64,000 bases of DNA from NCBI RefSeq assembly GCF_003287875.1, contig NZ_QMKK01000054.1, positions 558,001 to 622,000 on the forward strand. Reading direction: 5' to 3'. The notes beneath the pieces are model-generated. The model had not been told where the DNA came from. It searched no databases and saw nothing but the letters and a program-made list of their open reading frames with translations. Position 1 is the stretch's first letter. Each line of letters opens with the position of its first letter. Below are positions 44,240 to 52,489 of this stretch, piece after piece. This stretch comes from Martinezella tropici. GTDB lineage: Bacteria > Pseudomonadota > Alphaproteobacteria > Rhizobiales > Rhizobiaceae. Both the position numbers and the translations under genes were made by a program.

Positions 44240-45829
44240 TCAGGCGTCCAGCCAGACGCGGGTCGCGACATAGCCGTTCGACATGTCGTTGCCGATATCG
44301 TGGACGTAACCCTTCACCTGCTTGGTGGAGGCGTTCACGAAATCGTTGAACATCGGCAGGATGACGCCGCCTTCGTCGCGCACCATCATCGCCATGGCGC
44401 GGTAGAGCTCCTTGCGCTTGGCTTCGTCCAGTTCGGAGCGGGCCTGAAGCAGGAGCTTGTCGAAGTCGGGGCGCTTGAAGCGCGTGTCGTTCCAGTCCGC
44501 CGTCGAGAGATAGGCGGTGGAATACATCTGGTCCTGCGTCGGCCGTCCGCCCCAATAGGAGGTGGAGAAGGGCTGGACGTTCCAGACATTCGTCCAGTAG
44601 CCGTCGCCCGGCTCCCGCTTCACCTCGATGTTGATCCCCGCCTTCTTGCAGCTTTCCTGGTAAAGAACGGCCGCATCGACGGCGCCAGGGAAGGCGACTT
44701 CGGAGGTGCGCAGCAAGACCGATCCGCTATGGCCCGACTTCTTGTAATGGAAGGCGGCCTTATCCGGATCGTAGGCGCGCTGCTCTATGCCTTCCGGGAA
44801 GAGGGCATAGGTGCTGTTGATCGGGAAATCGTTGCCGACCTTGCCGTAGCCGCCGAGGATCTTCTTGACCATGGTCTCGCGGTCCATGGCGTATTTCAGC
44901 GCAAGGCGCAGGTCGTTGTTGTCGAAAGGCGCCTTGTCGCAATGCATGATGAAGACGTAATGGCCGCGGCCGGCTGTGGCCAGGATCTCGACGTTCGGCG
45001 CGCGCTTCAGAAGATCCACGGTCTTCGGGTCGACGCGATTGATGTAATGGACCTGACCGGACGAAAGCGCCGCAATACGCGCCGTTGCATCGTTCATGCA
45101 GATGATTTCGACGCTGTCGACGAAGCCGCGGTCGGTGCGCCAGTCGTCCTTGTTGCGCTCGAACGTGGCACGCACGCCGGGCTCGAAGCTGACCATCTTA
45201 TACGGGCCGGTACCGATCGAGGCCAAGGGATCGTCATAACCGCCATTCGGCTGGATGACGAGGTGGTAATCGGTCAACAGCAACGGCAAGTCGGCGTTGC
45301 CTTCGGTCAAGGTCAGAACGAGGTTGTCGCCATCGGCCTTGATTTCCTTGATCGACTTCACGACGCCGAGCGCGCCCGATTCCGATTTCGCATCGGTATG
45401 GCGTTTGAGCGTGGCGACGACGTCGTCGATGGTCAGATCCTTGCCATTGTGGAACTTGACGCCCTTGCGGATCTTGAAGGTCCAGGTAGCGGCATCCTTC
45501 GACGGCTCCCAGGATTCTGCGAGCGAGGGAACGGCAGCACCCGTCAGCGGGTGGGATTCCACCAGCATGTCGCCCCAGCAGCGGCCGATGCAGAACATGA
45601 CCTGCGACAGGAATTTTGCCGGGTCTTTTGAATCGGTTGCAGCACCGCCTTCGAGGCCAAGCTTAAGATGACCGCCGCGCTTCGGCTCAGCTGCCATCGC
45701 ACCTTCGGTGAAGAGTTTGTCGGCGAGCGTCAAAGTCACGCCGGCGGCCATTGCGCGTCCCATGAATTCACGGCGGCTGAGCCCGCCTGCGGTGACGCGG
45801 CTTGCGAGATATTTCGTATAGTCGTTCAT
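44240..45829 (-). CDS. ABC transporter substrate-binding protein, family 5 (Tat signal)
   Basis: Periplasmic binding protein of 529 residues exported folded by the Tat system: the signal reads LSRREFMGRAMAAGVTLTLA, ending near AMA-AEPKRGGHLKLG. SBP_bac_5 blocks include WTFKIRKGVKFHNGKDLTIDDVVATLKRH, GNADLPLLLTDYHLVIQP and DLRLALKYAMDRETMVKK. AGGGGA precedes the ATG. It links the acyl-CoA/carnitine genes (129 bases upstream, same strand) to the permeases and dual ATPase. Family-5 proteins usually carry peptides, nickel or opines, but the context suggests carnitine, gamma-butyrobetaine or a relative. Confidence 0.9.
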   Translation of the reverse strand: MNDYTKYLASRVTAGGLSRREFMGRAMAAGVTLTLADKLFTEGAMAAEPKRGGHLKLGLEGGAATDSKDPAKFLSQVMFCIGRCWGDMLVESHPLTGAAVPSLAESWEPSKDAATWTFKIRKGVKFHNGKDLTIDDVVATLKRHTDAKSESGALGVVKSIKEIKADGDNLVLTLTEGNADLPLLLTDYHLVIQPNGGYDDPLASIGTGPYKMVSFEPGVRATFERNKDDWRTDRGFVDSVEIICMNDATARIAALSSGQVHYINRVDPKTVDLLKRAPNVEILATAGRGHYVFIMHCDKAPFDNNDLRLALKYAMDRETMVKKILGGYGKVGNDFPINSTYALFPEGIEQRAYDPDKAAFHYKKSGHSGSVLLRTSEVAFPGAVDAAVLYQESCKKAGINIEVKREPGDGYWTNVWNVQPFSTSYWGGRPTQDQMYSTAYLSTADWNDTRFKRPDFDKLLLQARSELDEAKRKELYRAMAMMVRDEGGVILPMFNDFVNASTKQVKGYVHDIGNDMSNGYVATRVWLDA

Positions 45830-45958
45830 TCCCCTGTTCCTTCTTCTTGCCGTGTTGACAAATTCCCGGGCAAGCCACTTCAGGTCTCGGTTCCTCTTCC
45901 GCCTGAAGCCTGTTTGTTGCCCGTGACATGCGGGAAATTCAGCGGTTGCTGCCGCCTC

Positions 45959-46741
45959 CTACCTTCCTTTCCAGATTGGAGCTCGCTTTTCCGCGAAAGC
46001 CCGTGCGCCTTCCAATTGATCTTCGCTCGAATAGAGGACGTCGACGGTTGCAAACTGCCGTTTGGTAATCTTATTCATGGCAGTCTGAAACGTCGAACCT
46101 TCCGCTTCACGAACGATTTCCTTGATCGCTGCATAGACGAGCGGCGGCCCGCTTGCGAGCAGGCGGGCGAGCTCCCAGGCCCTGTCCATAAGCTTGTCGG
46201 CGAGAACGATCTGGTTGACGAAGCCCCAGCGATGCGCTTCCTCGACATTGAGCCAACGGCCGGTCAACAGCATATCCATGGCGATATGATAGGGGATGCG
46301 CTTCGGAAGCTTGATCGAAGCCGCATCGGCGACGGTGCCGGAGCGGATTTCAGGCAACGCGAAGGTCGCGTGCGGCGCGGCGATGATCAGATCGGTTGAC
46401 AGAGCGATCTCCAGCCCGCCGCCGCAACAGATGCCGTTGACGGCGCAGATGATCGGCTTGTTGAGGTCGCGCAGTTCCTGCATGCCACCGAAGCCGCCGA
46501 CGCCATAATCGCCGTCGACCGCGTCACCATCAGCCGCGGCCTTCAAATCCCAGCCGGCGGAAAAGAACTTTTCGCCGGCACCGGTGACGATGGCGACGCG
46601 CAGATCCGGGTTGTCGCGGAAATCGCGAAAGATCAGCCCCATCTTGCGGCTGGTCGCGAGATCGATGGCATTCGCCTTGGGCCGGTCGATGATGACCTCG
46701 AGGATGCCGTCTTCGGAGCGGGTTCGAATGGGGTCTTGCAA
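45959..46741 (-). CDS. Enoyl-CoA hydratase/isomerase, carnitinyl-CoA dehydratase-like (crotonase)
   Basis: Crotonase-fold enzyme of 260 residues, the same size as CaiD (261). The oxyanion region is KFFSAGWDLKA and both crotonase glutamates are present, Glu111 (GGGLEIAL) and Glu131 (ALPEIRSG), which are needed for hydration chemistry. In this operon the predicted reaction is hydration of crotonobetainyl-CoA to L-carnitinyl-CoA. It starts 6 bases after the acyl-CoA synthetase stop. A general enoyl-CoA hydratase of another short-chain pathway is the alternative. Confidence 0.82.
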   Translation of the reverse strand: MQDPIRTRSEDGILEVIIDRPKANAIDLATSRKMGLIFRDFRDNPDLRVAIVTGAGEKFFSAGWDLKAAADGDAVDGDYGVGGFGGMQELRDLNKPIICAVNGICCGGGLEIALSTDLIIAAPHATFALPEIRSGTVADAASIKLPKRIPYHIAMDMLLTGRWLNVEEAHRWGFVNQIVLADKLMDRAWELARLLASGPPLVYAAIKEIVREAEGSTFQTAMNKITKRQFATVDVLYSSEDQLEGARAFAEKRAPIWKGR

Positions 46742-46747
46742 CTTCCG

Positions 46748-48805
46748 CTACCTCCTTCGCCGGATGAGGGCATCCGCCGCAATGGCGCCCCGAGATTCTG
46801 CTAGAACCATCAATGGATTAATGTCTAGTTCTTCAAGCTTTGCAGCATTCTTTACGACATATTCTGCCGCTGATAGGACGGCGTCAGCAACGATTTCGAG
46901 GCTGCTGCCTGCATTGCCGCGATAGCCTTCGATCAATTTCCGAACCTTCAGCCGCGAAATCCGCTCGAGAACCTCGGCTTTCGTCACGGGGAGTGGCAAA
47001 ACGACGGAATCCTCAAGCAATTCCACGAGAATTCCGCCCGCGCCGACCGTCAGGGTCAGGCCGACGACCGGATCGCGGACCGCACCAACGATCAGCTCCG
47101 CGATAGGGCGGTCGATCATCCGCTCGACAAGGAATCCGTGTGCGACACCGGCCATGCCGTCCGCCGCGTCCCCGACGGCGTTTCTATCCCACAGGTTGAG
47201 CTTGACCGCGCCGACATCGGACTTGTGCTCGACGCCGAGCGCCTTGAGCGCGACCGGAAAGCCGAGCTGCTCCGCGCAATCGGCCGCCTCGCCTGGCGTG
47301 GTGGCGGTCCTGCCTAGTGGGACGGCAAGGCCCGTTGCTGCAAGCTCTGCCTTGGCGGCAGCTTCACTCAGGGTCTCTACCTCGCCTTCGGTGATGGAGA
47401 CGTTGAGGAGCGGCAATGGCAGCGGCCCATTCCAGGCCTTGGCAATACCGCTGGCGATATCCGCCGCCACCAGCGTCTCGCTGATGCCGCAAAACGGCAC
47501 GATCCCAGCTTCGATCAACTGCTCGGCAATCGGTTCCGGCATGTTTTCCGGCAGGGTCGCCAGAATGCCTGCGCGGGCGCCCGACTGTTTCGCTGCCGCT
47601 GCAACCGCCGCAACAGTAATCATCCAGTCGGCGCCATCACAACGATCCTCGCGTGGGAAATCGAGAACGAGCAGATTGAGGGCATAGCCGCCGGCGAACA
47701 TGGCGCTGAAGGCCTCCGTCTGCCGGGCCAGATCACCCCAGACGAAGGTGTGATAGTCCAGCGGATTGGAAAGCGTCACCATCGGGCCGAGGCTCGCGCG
47801 CAAGGCGGGTAGCTGTTCGGGTTTCAGGGCACGGAATTCGACGTTGCGGCCGACGGCGGCATCCGCCATCAGTGAGGCCTCGCCGCCCGAACAGCTCATA
47901 GAGGAGATGGCATTGCTTTCCAGCGGCCCGGCAACATGCAGGAGTTTCAGCGTCTCTACGAGCTCCGGCAGCGTTTCGACACGACCGATGCCGAGGCGAT
48001 CGAGAACGGCGCCGGCCACCGCATCGCTGCCGGCAAGCGAGGCTGTGTGCGAAACGGTGGCGCGTTGAGCCTGTTCGGATTTTCCGACCTTCAGCGCGAC
48101 GACGGGCTTCTTCAGCTCTCGGGCGCGCATGGCGAGGGCTTCCAGTGCCCTTATATCACCGAAGCCTTCGATATGCAGGCCGACCGCTGTGACGCGCGGG
48201 TCTTCAAGAACGGCCCGCGCAAGGTCCGACAGCCCGGTCTGCGCTTGGTTGCCCGCTGTCATCAGGTAGCTGATGGGCAGGCCACGTCTCTGCATGCTCA
48301 AGTTGATGGCGATGTTGGAGGATTGCGTCAGGATCGCGACACCGCGCTCGGTTCGCACGATGCCATGCTGATCCGGCCAGAGCAGGGCGCCGTCCAACCC
48401 GTTGATCATGCCGTAACAATTCGGGCCGACGATCGGCATGCTACCTGCCGCTTCGACCAGAGCGCGCTGCAAATCCGCTCCGTCAGCCAGTTCCACCACA
48501 GCCTCGCTGAAGCCTGAGGCATAGCAGACGGCGCCGCCGGCGCCTCTGGCGGAAAGCTCGCTCACGATATCGACGGTAAGCACCCTGTTGACGCCGACGA
48601 AAGCGGCATCCGGCGCGCCAGGCAGTTCGGCGACCGACCGGTAGCAGCGGCGGCCGAGCACGTCTTCCTGTGTCGGATGCACCGGCCAGATTTCGCCGGC
48701 AAATCCCATGCGGTCGCATTGCTCGATGACGCGCCGTGCCTCTCTACCGCCGAAGACGGCGATCGTTCTGGGTCGGATCAGGCGGTCGAGCGAACGCTGG
48801 GTCAT
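46748..48805 (-). CDS. Acyl-CoA synthetase, NDP-forming (acetate-CoA ligase family)
   Basis: Fused alpha-beta NDP-forming acyl-CoA ligase, 685 residues. N-terminal CoA-binding domain (LIRPRTIAVFGG, SMPIVGPNCYGMINGLDG), succinyl-CoA-synthetase-like domains with the phosphorylated histidine in VSHTASLAGSD, and a C-terminal ATP-grasp domain (GFPVALKALGVEHKSDVGAVKLNL, LEELDINPLMVL). It would activate a carboxylate with CoA and ATP, releasing ADP and phosphate. In this operon the candidate substrate is gamma-butyrobetaine or carnitine, where E. coli uses the AMP-forming CaiC. The ATG at 48805, 4 bases after the previous stop, is preferred to 48898. Confidence 0.88.
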   Translation of the reverse strand: MTQRSLDRLIRPRTIAVFGGREARRVIEQCDRMGFAGEIWPVHPTQEDVLGRRCYRSVAELPGAPDAAFVGVNRVLTVDIVSELSARGAGGAVCYASGFSEAVVELADGADLQRALVEAAGSMPIVGPNCYGMINGLDGALLWPDQHGIVRTERGVAILTQSSNIAINLSMQRRGLPISYLMTAGNQAQTGLSDLARAVLEDPRVTAVGLHIEGFGDIRALEALAMRARELKKPVVALKVGKSEQAQRATVSHTASLAGSDAVAGAVLDRLGIGRVETLPELVETLKLLHVAGPLESNAISSMSCSGGEASLMADAAVGRNVEFRALKPEQLPALRASLGPMVTLSNPLDYHTFVWGDLARQTEAFSAMFAGGYALNLLVLDFPREDRCDGADWMITVAAVAAAAKQSGARAGILATLPENMPEPIAEQLIEAGIVPFCGISETLVAADIASGIAKAWNGPLPLPLLNVSITEGEVETLSEAAAKAELAATGLAVPLGRTATTPGEAADCAEQLGFPVALKALGVEHKSDVGAVKLNLWDRNAVGDAADGMAGVAHGFLVERMIDRPIAELIVGAVRDPVVGLTLTVGAGGILVELLEDSVVLPLPVTKAEVLERISRLKVRKLIEGYRGNAGSSLEIVADAVLSAAEYVVKNAAKLEELDINPLMVLAESRGAIAADALIRRRR

Positions 48806-48809
48806 GGGC

Positions 48810-49970
48810 TCATGCTCCGAACGGCCGAAGCAGGTCGCGGCTGATGATGTGCCGCTGGATTTCCGAGGTGCCGTCCCAGATGCGTTCGACGCGGGCATCG
48901 CGCCAGAAGCGGGCGAGCGGCAGGTCGTCCATCAGGCCCATGCCGCCAAAGATCTGGATTGCCTCGTCGGTGACGCGAGCGAGCATTTCCGACGCATAGA
49001 GCTTGGCCGAGGCGATTTCGCGATTGGCCGGGATCCGAGCATCGAGCTTCCAGGCGGCCGACAGTGTGAGCAGATCGGCCGCGTCGATCTCAGTGATCAT
49101 GTCGGCGAGCTTGAACGACACGCCTTGATTGGCGCCGATCGGCTTGCCGAATTGCTTGCGCTCAGCCGCATAGGACAGGGCCAGATCAAAGGTGCGTCGC
49201 GCCCGGCCGACGCAGGTGGCGGCAACCGTCAGGCGGGTCCCGTAGAGCCACTGATTGGCAAGATCAAAACCGCGATGCACCTCTCCGAGCACCTGTGATT
49301 TAGGCAGGCGGCAATCGGTGAAGTTCAGGATGCAGTTGTGATAGCCGCGATGGGAGACCGAGTCATAACCCTTCAGTATCTCGAAGCCTGGGGTGCTGCG
49401 ATCGACCAGGAAGGCTGTGATCTTCTTCTTGAGGCCACGATGTGTGTCTTCCTCGCCGGTTGCGGCAAAGACGATGACGAAATCGGCGACATCGGCATGC
49501 GAGATGAAATGCTTCGTGCCGTTGAGTACGAAATCGTTACCATCCTGCCGTGCTGCGCATTTCATGCCGCGCATGTCGGAGCCGGCATCCGGTTCGGTGA
49601 TGGCGAGCGCATCGACCCTTTCCCCGCGCACTGCCGGCAGGAGGTAGCGCTCCCTCTGCTCGCCCTCGCAGGCCATCAGGATGCCGGATGGGCGTCCGAA
49701 GAAGACGGTGAGCCCCATCGAGCCGCGGCCGAGCTCGCGTTCAACGAGCGTGAAGGTGACGTGATCGAGCCCGGCGCCGCCGACCTCCTCCGGGAAATTG
49801 CAAGCATAGAAGCCGAGCTCGATACATTTGCGCTTGATCTCCAGCCCAAGATCGGGTGGCACGAAGCCGGTGCGCTCGACCTCGTTTTCGTGCGGATAGA
49901 TCTCCGTCTCGACGAAGTCCCTGACCGTCTTGACGATCATCTCCTGTTCTTCGCTGAGCCCGAAATTCAC
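48810..49970 (-). CDS. Acyl-CoA dehydrogenase, gamma-butyrobetainyl-CoA dehydrogenase candidate
   Basis: FAD-dependent dehydrogenase of 386 residues. Recognised by the central FAD/substrate motif ALAITEPDAGSDMRGMKCAA, the PIGANQGVSFKLADM block, and the C-terminal QIFGGMGLMDDLPLARFWRDARVERI. The residue at the usual catalytic-base position is Asp366 (IWDGTSEIQ) rather than the Glu of the common IYEGT motif. In context it would oxidise gamma-butyrobetainyl-CoA to crotonobetainyl-CoA and pass electrons to ETF. The adjacent CoA ligase (4 bases) and crotonase supply the step before and after. Confidence 0.86.
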   Translation of the reverse strand: MNFGLSEEQEMIVKTVRDFVETEIYPHENEVERTGFVPPDLGLEIKRKCIELGFYACNFPEEVGGAGLDHVTFTLVERELGRGSMGLTVFFGRPSGILMACEGEQRERYLLPAVRGERVDALAITEPDAGSDMRGMKCAARQDGNDFVLNGTKHFISHADVADFVIVFAATGEEDTHRGLKKKITAFLVDRSTPGFEILKGYDSVSHRGYHNCILNFTDCRLPKSQVLGEVHRGFDLANQWLYGTRLTVAATCVGRARRTFDLALSYAAERKQFGKPIGANQGVSFKLADMITEIDAADLLTLSAAWKLDARIPANREIASAKLYASEMLARVTDEAIQIFGGMGLMDDLPLARFWRDARVERIWDGTSEIQRHIISRDLLRPFGA

Positions 49971-49982
49971 GATCGCTTCCTC

Positions 49983-51473
49983 CTAGCGTTTTTGTCCCAC
50001 ATGACGGCCGGCTCCCTCCGGCACGGCCAAAGCTGCGTGCGCAGCGGCGATCGGCCTTAATTTGCTCAGCACCTCCTCCGGTGCGGCAACGGCTCTGCCT
50101 GCTTTCGCGTCGACATGCAGTAGCATTTGTTCGGCGGTGGCGATCACCTCACCGCTGGCGCTGTCGTGCAGCGCATGGAAGACATGCAGCCGCTTTTCAT
50201 CGGATGCGAGGATCTGCGCCGTCGAATGGATGACCTGTCCGAGCTTAGCTTCGCCGAGATGGCGGATATGGGTCTCTACCGTGTAGTAGCTGTGACCGCG
50301 CTCGACATAATCGAGATCGACGCCGATCAGGCGCAACAGCGCATCCGACGTATCGCCGAACACCTGCAGGTAGCGATGCTCGGTCATATGGCCGTTATAA
50401 TCGACCCAGGCCGGGCTGACCTTCGTGTCGATCAGGCGCAGCGGCCTCGATATGTCGAAACCTTGCTTCGCTCCGCCACCCGCGCTCCAAAGATGCTGCT
50501 CGAAATCCTTCAGCAGCTTGCCCGCGCCCCAGCCCTTGCCGCCATGGCTTCCCTTCAGGCTCTGAAGGATGCCGACGAGATTTTCGTCACGGATGCGCTC
50601 GAGTTCACGGATCGACAGGCCATCGGCCTGTTCATCCGACTGCTGACCGATCTTTTCGACAAGTGCGTCGTCGAGATCGACGACGTCCATCAGCTTCGTC
50701 CAGTTCCACTGCAGGGCAGGGCCGAACTGCGCCAGGAAATGCCGCATGCCCGCCTCGCCGCCGGCGATGCGATAGGTCTGGAACAGGCCCATCTGCGCCC
50801 AGCGCAGGCCGAAAGAATAGCGGATGACATCGTCCAACGTCTCGACGGTGCAGATATCGTCCTTGATCAGCCACAAGGCCTCGCGCCAAAGGGCTTCCAG
50901 CAGGCGGTCGCCGACGAAAGCCTCGATCTCTTTGGCGATATGCACGCCCTTCATGCCGATCGGCGGCAGGCGCTCCATCGCCGCCTGAATGGTGGCAGCG
51001 CTGGTCTTTTCGCCACCGACGATTTCGACGAGCGGCAGGAGATAGACGGGATTATAGGGATGGGCGACGAAGAGGCGCTCGGGATGGCGCATGTCGCGCT
51101 GCAAATCGGTCGGCAGAAGGCCAGAGGTGGATGAGCCGATCAAGGCCTCGGGCTTTGCGGCTGCATCAATCTGCATCAGCACGTTGCGCTTGAGATCCAG
51201 CCGCTCGGGCACGCTTTCCTGAATCCAGTCGGCGCCCTCGACAGCTGCTTCCAGCGTGTCCCTGAAGGTGAGCTTTCCACGCGGCGGCAGCGGCGCACCG
51301 GTCAGCATCGCATAGGCCTTTTCGGCATTGGCCAGAACTTCGCCGACGATGCGCGTTGCCTCTGGATGCGGGTCGTAGACATCGACATCGATGCCAGCGA
51401 GCAGGAAACGGGCGATCCATCCGCCGCCGATGACGCCGCCGCCGATACAGGCCGCCTTGTTGATCTTGGTCAT
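49983..51473 (-). CDS. L-carnitine dehydrogenase fused to a thioesterase domain
   Basis: A 496-residue bifunctional protein. About residues 1-320 are a 3-hydroxyacyl-CoA-dehydrogenase-like NAD enzyme (AACIGGGVIGGGWIARFLL, then SSTSGLLPTDLQ, catalytic histidine in FVAHPYNPVYLLPLVEIVGG), the form known for L-carnitine dehydrogenases. About residues 340-480 are a hotdog thioesterase domain (VSPAWVDYNGHMTEHRYLQVFGDTSDALL, then ETHIRHLGEAKLGQVIHST). The dehydrogenase gives 3-dehydrocarnitine; the thioesterase would release glycine betaine from betainyl-CoA made by the BKACE enzyme encoded 7 bases upstream. This fusion is known in proteobacterial carnitine loci and fits the context well. Confidence 0.88.
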   Translation of the reverse strand: MTKINKAACIGGGVIGGGWIARFLLAGIDVDVYDPHPEATRIVGEVLANAEKAYAMLTGAPLPPRGKLTFRDTLEAAVEGADWIQESVPERLDLKRNVLMQIDAAAKPEALIGSSTSGLLPTDLQRDMRHPERLFVAHPYNPVYLLPLVEIVGGEKTSAATIQAAMERLPPIGMKGVHIAKEIEAFVGDRLLEALWREALWLIKDDICTVETLDDVIRYSFGLRWAQMGLFQTYRIAGGEAGMRHFLAQFGPALQWNWTKLMDVVDLDDALVEKIGQQSDEQADGLSIRELERIRDENLVGILQSLKGSHGGKGWGAGKLLKDFEQHLWSAGGGAKQGFDISRPLRLIDTKVSPAWVDYNGHMTEHRYLQVFGDTSDALLRLIGVDLDYVERGHSYYTVETHIRHLGEAKLGQVIHSTAQILASDEKRLHVFHALHDSASGEVIATAEQMLLHVDAKAGRAVAAPEEVLSKLRPIAAAHAALAVPEGAGRHVGQKR

Positions 51474-51480
51474 CGGGGCC

Positions 51481-52383
51481 TCAGCGCTTCGTCAGTTTCA
51501 ACTTCTTGCGGACATCTTCGGGGCCGATGATGCGCGCGCCCATGCCTTCCACCACCTGCACCGCCTTTTCGACGAGCTGCGCGTTGGTCGCGAGCATGCC
51601 CTTTCCGGCATAGAGATTGTCCTCCAGCCCGACGCGGACATTGCCGCCGGCAAGGATCGCAGCCGCCGGGTAGGCCATCGCGTTGCGACCGATGGAAAAG
51701 GCCGAGAAGGTCCAGCTTTTGGGAACGTTATTGACCATCGCCATAAAGGTGTTGAGGTCATCGGGCGCCCCCCAGGGGATGCCCATGCAGAGCTGGATGA
51801 GAACCGGATCCTCGATCAAGCCCTCCTCGGCAAGCTGCTTGGCGAACCAGAGATGACCGGTATCGAAGGCCTCGATCTCGGGGCGCACGCCGAGATCGGT
51901 CATCTTCTTCGCCATGGCCCGCAGCATCGAGGGCGTGTTGGTCATGACGTAGTCGCCAAGATTGAAGTTCATCGTGCCGCAATCGAGCGTGCAGATTTCA
52001 GGCAGGCATTCGGCGACATGGCTGACACGCTCGGTGGCGCCGGCCATATCGGTGCCCTTGGCATTCAGGGGCAGGGGGCTCTCGACATCGCCGAAAATCA
52101 AGTCGCCGCCCATGCCGGCGGTCAGGTTCAGTACGACATCGATGTCTGCCGAACGGATACGGTCGGTCACTTCCCTATAGAGCTCGTTGCGGCGGCTGGC
52201 GGCGCCCGTTTCCGGATCGCGGACATGGCAGTGAACCACTGCCGCCCCAGCCTTGGCGGCGTCGATCGCGGATTCCGCGATCTGCTTGGGAGTGATCGGA
52301 ACATGGCTGGATTTGGAAACCGTATCGCCGGCGCCGGTGACGGCACAGGTGATGAAGACATCGCGATTCATTGCAAGAGGCAT
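51481..52383 (-). CDS. BKACE-family beta-keto acid cleavage enzyme (DUF849), 3-dehydrocarnitine type
   Basis: Zinc-dependent (beta/alpha)8 enzyme of 300 residues, the family's normal size. Metal histidines are His51 and His53 (VVHCHVRDPETGA); other family blocks are LTAGMGGD, CTLDCGTMNFNLGD and PEIEAFDTGHLWFAKQL. BKACE enzymes condense a beta-keto acid with acetyl-CoA and release acetoacetate. Next to carnitine dehydrogenase the expected reaction is 3-dehydrocarnitine plus acetyl-CoA to betainyl-CoA plus acetoacetate. The frame extends to 52599, but the ATG at 52383 has GGGAGAA upstream and gives the standard N-terminus. First gene of the minus-strand operon. Confidence 0.88.
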   Translation of the reverse strand: MPLAMNRDVFITCAVTGAGDTVSKSSHVPITPKQIAESAIDAAKAGAAVVHCHVRDPETGAASRRNELYREVTDRIRSADIDVVLNLTAGMGGDLIFGDVESPLPLNAKGTDMAGATERVSHVAECLPEICTLDCGTMNFNLGDYVMTNTPSMLRAMAKKMTDLGVRPEIEAFDTGHLWFAKQLAEEGLIEDPVLIQLCMGIPWGAPDDLNTFMAMVNNVPKSWTFSAFSIGRNAMAYPAAAILAGGNVRVGLEDNLYAGKGMLATNAQLVEKAVQVVEGMGARIIGPEDVRKKLKLTKR

Positions 52384-52489
52384 TTTTGTTCTCCCTCGTA
52401 TTAAGGACATTACGAGCCATGAGACGCCTTCATGCTTTGCATTATCGGAGGCATTCGATACAGTTTCGGAACTACTGGAGGAATGCGTG

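Noticed and set aside
44300-45631. Plus-strand open frame of 443 codons opposite the family-5 binding protein
   Set aside because: Antisense shadow; the real gene has a Tat signal and full SBP_bac_5 pattern.
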